From NCBI GenBank assembly GCA_004123355.1, contig SCHM01000004.1, forward strand, positions 2,170,001 through 2,234,000: a stretch of DNA of 64,000 nucleotides, given 5' to 3'. The position numbers and the translations under genes were made by a program. Shown piece by piece: positions 58,878 through 64,000 of the stretch; positions within the stretch are counted from its first letter, which is position 1, and each line of letters opens with the position of its first letter. This DNA is from Amphirosellinia nigrospora (taxonomy: Eukaryota > Ascomycota > Sordariomycetes > Xylariales > Xylariaceae). The notes under the pieces were generated by a model, which saw only the letters and a program-made list of their open reading frames with translations, did not search any database and had not been told where the DNA came from.

Positions 58878-60979
58878 TCATGCTACAAGATCAAAATTCG
58901 ACTCGACTTTTCCCCATATGGGAAGTTCATCTTCTCTTGTTGGAGCCATGACCATTGAACTGACGATGCTGATGCGGAGTCCATCAACTTCATTAGCGCT
59001 AACCACCGTCCCATCCACTAGAGCGATTCTCAGTTGTAGATCTGTCTTCAGAAATGGTTCGACATCCTTCGGGTCCAGACTTGCGATAAGACCATCAGCG
59101 GCCATACGCAACAATGCTGAAGTCAATGGAATGGTTCCGGTAATTTTTCCGTCTCTTGCTCTCACAGACCGGCCGTGGCCGGCAAATACTCCTAGAGAAC
59201 CAACCAGCCGATCAAGGTTCCGCCATGACGAACTGTCATCTGAGATATTATCTCCTAAGAAAATATAGATCAAGAAAGAGCTATTTAATGCATGTTTCTT
59301 GACTTCTATATTCGCGAGCCATTCGCGATAGGATTTCCCATTAGGGTTAGCCTTGAAGATGGCATTCGTCTTCAGATGGCTTATAGATTGGTGTTGCCAT
59401 GCCATAACATTTGACTCATGGGAATGCGGTGGATATGCAGTTCTGGACGCTTGATCCTGGACTGACTGACTTGCACGAACCGGCGGATTTCCGTGGCTTC
59501 TGAGAGGTATCGTTGCTGGTGTATAGTTCGTATACAGACGGTTAACCGCAGCTACGACCTCCTCGCGGGTCTTATTATTAACCTCCATGTACGTGTAACC
59601 AAAAGTTTCGAGGTTCCTGACCATATTCGACGTCCAGAAAGAAGTGTCGTTGACGAAGAAAGGCTTTAGCGGCGTTTGAATATCTTCAATATCTCCCTGG
59701 TTTTGTGTGTGGGATGCGTAGACCGCTGCCGTAGGAATCACGTACGTGTCGTTATGAATAATCTGCCACATGGCAAAAATTCTGTCGACATTTGCATGAT
59801 GTAGAAAGAATAAGGGGTCAAATGCAGAATATGCAATGATAGCCATGTGACCCCAACCCCCGCCTCCGATTGTATGGACAGAATCATGGAGCGATTCGAT
59901 TGAGTCATAGGTGCCATTGTTCTGAGCAATCCATCCCTCGTTGCTAAAATGTGTGTAATTAGGATAATTTGCAAAAAGATTGTAAAGACGCTGTTGGTAA
60001 GATGGGAGATGATTATCAAACGAGGCGGCTACAAACGAGTTATTCGACACAGCGTTAGGATCAGTTGTGGATATGGGGCACGCTTCGTTTCGTTCCATTT
60101 ATTATACTATAACGGTGGTCAGCATCGTGGGAATTTCGGCAGATCTCATTCGGGACAACTTACAGGAGCATCGGGGAATATAGATCCATTGAAAGGCCTA
60201 AAAGCGAAGCTGAAAAGGGGTTCGAGATACTTTGAATTCCGTTAGGGCCGGATACATTCATCAGAGGAGAGCCGCTGATGCTAATAGGAAGCACACTCTC
60301 TCCGGTTGGAGGTGCGGCAGCCCAATCCCAATATGGAATACGAAACTTTTTGGCAGCCTTCTGAACTCGATCAAGCTCGCTGGGTGGCCACAGAGAGGCA
60401 ATGTATTGAACTATATTGTACAGTGTTTGCTGATATGCGACAACTGGTCAGCGACGCCTCGACTTGCTAACCTATTATTAGTTCGCATTTTCTTACCTCG
60501 TATAGCACAAGGTACGGCCGATGCCAGGTAGGGAAGAGAATAGAAACATGGTGACAATAGCCTATGTTGTCATTTCCTGGAAGAGGCGCAACATTGCCCC
60601 ATGTTAGGCCAGGGGCACCATGGATGCCTACTCCGCGTCAGTATCACCAAGTCTTCTATCAGATGGGTCGCCACCCACCGGCAATCTGGTACCACGAGAA
60701 GGGAGAATCTTGCGACGTGTACTGCATCCAACTAAGGGCGAGGATATACAAGTTCCACTGGTCGTCATCCTTTTCTAGGTCTCGAATCTCTAGTCTTGGC
60801 TGCAGCTGGCCATCTACAAGGGGGAGGCTTCCCACAATTGAAGATTGACCGAAGTCCCACTTATGAATGCCAAGGTTTGCGGTGCGGCCATAATCGTATC
60901 CCTTGGCGCCGTAAACACCTAGGAGGCCACGGGGAAAGAACAAAGAGATGAAAAAAACGAAGACGTAGATGGGCTCCAT
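58878..60979 (-). CDS. tyrosinase (binuclear copper oxidase)
   Basis: Oxidises monophenols and o-diphenols to quinones, as in melanin-type pigments or phenol detoxification. The start at 60979 gives MEPIYVFVFFISLFFPRGLLG, a signal-like hydrophobic segment. Exon 1 continues with WNLYILALSWMQ and PFSWYQIAG. After an intron comes the CuA part IHGAPGLTWGNVAPLPG and CHHVSILFPTWHRPYLVLYE. The next exon has KFRIPYWDWAAAPPTG. The last exon holds the CuB part: SLHDSVHTIGGGGWGHM and FDPLFFLHHANVDRIFAMWQ. A long C-terminal domain with FLIYIFLGD and GVFAGHGRSV follows, typical of the latent-enzyme tail in fungal tyrosinases. A single extra C in the run at 60217-60220 (GGGG on the + strand) restores NPLFSFAFRPFNGSIFPDAP. 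All six copper-ligand histidines appear to be present. Confidence 0.92.
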
Positions 60980-62632
60980 GGTAGACGTGTACAATGGACG
61001 GACGAAGCTGCTAGATGAGTCATGTAAGGCTAGACGCTGCGAATAGAAGGTTGACTAGAGCGTGAGTTGTTTAGGATTCGGGCGTACAGGCGATAAGTAG
61101 AGCAAAGCCAGGAGGTATATGTGTGAGCTTGGTTCGAAAAGGAGTGTGTAGAGAGGCCGAACTGAGGGCCCCGCGGCAGTCTACGTCAAGTCTTGACCTG
61201 TAACGAATGGCAAAGCCAACGGCACTGGTCAGGGGAGTGATGATCTACAAAGGAGTGTGAGGAGTGTGAGGAGTGTTAGGAGTGTGAGGAATGTGAGTGT
61301 GAGGAGTGTGCGCAAGATGATCTTTAAGATTTCAGAGGGTAACATGGACTCAGCGCCCGTACGCGTATGATAGAACATGTCGCGAAAGAAGGAGGAGGAA
61401 GCGGCAGGGCCCATCTTGGGAAGAGGCGATCAGAATTAAATCGAATCAGTCGATTACCGACCTCGGTGACGGCCGGCGTCGCGGAGTGGTCCACATCGGG
61501 TATCGCAACCAATATGATGGATACGTAGTCGTGTTTGACAGACACGGCTAAGGAGCGAAAGAGATATGAACTAGTACAAGAGGTATCACCCGGCATTTTT
61601 GCGCCCCTGTGATATGCTAAGGATACGCGTATATACCTAGCCGGGCCTCGGCCGCTGTTTCCAGTACTCGATGATTCATCGTTTGTGGGAAAGAGCAAAC
61701 GGGTGGCGAGTGATGCTTAGCACCCAACGATCCCATATCTGTGCTTGCAGATAGTAAGTAGCACCCTGCCCATACACTTGCCTTCGTCATTACCTTTTAG
61801 TCTTCGCATATACCAGCTATCTAGAGGAGGAGGTGGGAATCTAAAACTCAAGTATGTGTAAGTACCTTGGTAGATGAGTGATAGATATAAGTAAGGTAGA
61901 TAAGTGTATAGATGAACTCTTAGAAGTTCCTCAAACGTGTATTAATTGTTACCTATTCGCTTCCCTTCATTCCTGCCACTAGATAGGGACGCGTATGTTC
62001 ATGTAGTGTAAACGGAGGTACGACCGACTGTAAAAGATGAAATAATTCTAGAAGGCCGCGTCTTCGATCGCTCATCACCTAAATTTCTAGCCTGTCCTAC
62101 AAAGCTCTGATGAGCCGTAGGAGAATCAATGGCCACACTGCCCTGCTGAGGATATATTCATGGATCTGTCCACTTGGGTTTGGGCGAAAATCCGCTTACA
62201 ACGTGACGCGAGTGAGAAGCAACCGAATTGCGTTGAGATGGTACGCTACAAGTTGGCCGCGGTCGAACACTCGCTTCTGCCCCTTGTGCCTTTGTCGCCC
62301 TGCCTACGGGGCCTGCATTTCTGTCACGTTCTACTGGTATAGCTCGAATGATTGTAATACAACTCGTACTGTGTGTAACACAAGCCGGCCAGAATCTCGG
62401 GTACATGCCTCCGCGTGATCTTCACCTGGCGGAGCACATGTCTGACATTGTTCAGGTTTAGTTTCGAACGAAGTATGAGAACACATTGTGGTATAGGTTG
62501 CTAAAAATAGGAAGCCGTGATGAGATTAATATTCGCTGATTCCATGTTGGTTTGTTCAGCCAAGATAGAGTTCACCTTTGGGTAGACTCCAAAAACGCCA
62601 GTCCGATGAAAACATGCTCGTAGTATCTCGTA
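60980..62632. other. intergenic, with a minisatellite
   Basis: No gene is convincing. A minus-strand frame of 124 codons (61324-61698) lacks any motif. The right part (61740-62630) is ordinary AT-balanced DNA and includes the probable 3' UTR of RPA135. Confidence 0.35.
61251..61310 (+). repeat. 9-10-bp GGAGTGTGA minisatellite
   Basis: About six imperfect copies of AGGAGTGTG in tandem, with one TTAGG and one AATGTGA variant. Purine-rich on the + strand. No coding role apparent. Confidence 0.8.
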
Positions 62633-64000
62633 TCAAATACAAATATGTAGGCAAAATTTGTCTTCGTTATGCTCGGTTGAAACCAAGACCGGCAGATGCT
62701 TGTTGTCGAGGCCTATACCTTCAGGGGTCTTCTGTATCAAGCGACCTTTCCGTATAACATCTTTTGAATCTACCCGATACCTCAGTTTGACTCCCATAGC
62801 TGCAAGTTCTACGTCAAGGTACTTCAGCGCTCCTGGAACTGCTACCTTCGTGGTTTCTTCGCCTCCGACCCACTGGTTACCCTGTCCATCTTCCATATCT
62901 CGCCTTTTAACTTGCTTACTTCAACGCCCGGGATTTGATCCAAGCGCCTCGCACAGTTACGACAGCGCACCGTGTTCACAACCTTTTTCTTCCCGCTGAA
63001 AGGTGTGACCGTCGGCTGAACCGACAAGAACGAACCACACTTTCGACAGACCCATGTAGGGGTGTAGTCGGAACAGTTCATGAGACGATCTTGTAGAAGG
63101 AAGGCGGTACCATGAGCCAGCAGGGCATCTCGCTCCATTTCACCTACACGAATACCACCTCCACGTTTCCTACCCTTTATCGGCTGCCCGGTAGTAGCTA
63201 CCACTGGACCCGTGGTTCGAACCTGATATTTCGTTCACCATGTGTCGCAATCGTTGATAGTACACAACGCCAATGTAAATGTCGGCCGCCAGCTCCTGAC
63301 CTGTAATACCAGAGTACATTGGCTCATTGCCATGATAGTTGTAGCCAGCTTTCATGAGCTGATGGCCAAAGTAATCAGCTGCGGGGTTATCTTCGTCGAA
63401 CCGGAACGGTGTCGAATCTTGGCTAGCCCGTGAAGGGCCCCGGCCTTGCCAGCAAGCGATTCTACAAACATACCGATCGTCATACGGGACGGGAAGGCAT
63501 GAGGGTTGATGATGATATCGGTTGAATGCCTGACTCTGAGAAAGGCATGTCAATAGCAGGCCACTTCTGCGAGCACACACCTTTCTGCCCATGTCGCGAA
63601 GAGAATTTGTCGCCGATGATCGGTGATCGGGGTATCCGGAACTTGATCGAAATTGTCTGGGCCGGTTCATTACCCAGTTCGGTCCGATGATTCGTACCTC
63701 CTCGATAAAACCCTGCTCCGAGTCCTTGTACTTCTCATACTTGGTAACGCCATCTCGGTTCACAAGTTCTCCACTATAATCTGCCGAGACCGCATGATAA
63801 GCAAAGATAACATCGCCCTCTTGTACGGCACGGCCCACGTGAGGGAGACCGTCGTCGTCGAGCATGGTTTGTGTCCAAGCCTTCACCGTGCTGCCGGGAG
63901 CGAAACCGAAGAGCTTAGTTACATTCTTAGTTGACTTGCTTCGGCTTTCGTCTTTAAGTGTATACTTCTTTGTCTTGTAAATCGTCCCATGACCGAAACC
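62633..64000 (-). CDS. RPA135: RNA polymerase I second-largest subunit, 3' part only
   Basis: The C-terminal portion of the Pol I subunit that transcribes rDNA; the N-terminus lies beyond the right edge. Visible segments in order are [35 protein letters not shown] and the hybrid-binding [15 protein letters not shown]. These are followed by [30 protein letters not shown], the active-site-side [19 protein letters not shown] and [15 protein letters not shown]. The next segment, [15 protein letters not shown], is characteristic of this family, then [22 protein letters not shown] zinc ribbon (CRKCGSF ... CRNCARR) ends the fold, with [20 protein letters not shown] after it. The Pol I rather than Pol II or III assignment rests on [17 protein letters not shown]-type text and the zinc ribbon. 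Frame breaks occur near 63640, 63560, 63430, 63230 and 62893. Confidence 0.93.

Overview
This window is nuclear DNA from a filamentous ascomycete (Pezizomycotina, most likely a plant-associated Sordariomycete). The evidence is short GT-AG introns of about 50-100 nt in almost every gene, fungal gene families (PER1, a MEP-type ammonium permease, Cel7B with a CBM1, a fungal tyrosinase, a PhoD phosphatase) and gene-by-gene strand changes without operons. I cannot name the species.

Layout. 0.3-9.4 kb: two unrecognised genes, a 3.8-kb gap, then a C2H2 zinc-finger regulator. 11-18 kb: PER1 (GPI-anchor lipid remodelling), then a convergent cell-wall pair, endoglucanase Cel7B and a GH5 enzyme. 19.7-29.7 kb: an unrecognised gene and a housekeeping block of phosphoacetylglucosamine mutase, MUS81 nuclease, riboflavin synthase and a PRMT1-type arginine methyltransferase. 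30-46 kb: PhoD phosphatase, a protein with seven exact 27-residue repeats, GMP synthase, an X-family DNA polymerase with a BRCT domain, a small secreted protein and an ammonium permease. 46.2-51.4 kb is gene-poor. 51-58 kb looks accessory: a secreted Cys-rich EF-hand protein, a disrupted FTA2/kinase-like gene, and two convergent members of one gene family separated by a dense cluster of hairpins. 58.9-64 kb: a tyrosinase, a 1.6-kb gap, and the 3' part of RPA135 (RNA polymerase I second subunit), which runs off the right edge.

Two things stand out. First, at least ten otherwise well-preserved genes, several of them normally essential (GMP synthase, phosphoacetylglucosamine mutase, RPA135), are broken by single-base losses. 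Most are restored by one extra base in a short homopolymer, usually C on the coding strand. This looks like systematic under-calling in the assembly rather than gene decay, and several genes can only be recognised by reading across frames. Second, 55.88-56.35 kb holds about a dozen stem-loops. Seven share a loop core CT-GTTT-N4-AAAC-T while their outer stems differ in sequence yet stay self-complementary. I know of no described element like it.

No tRNA, rRNA, CRISPR array or recognisable retroelement or DNA transposon was found by eye.
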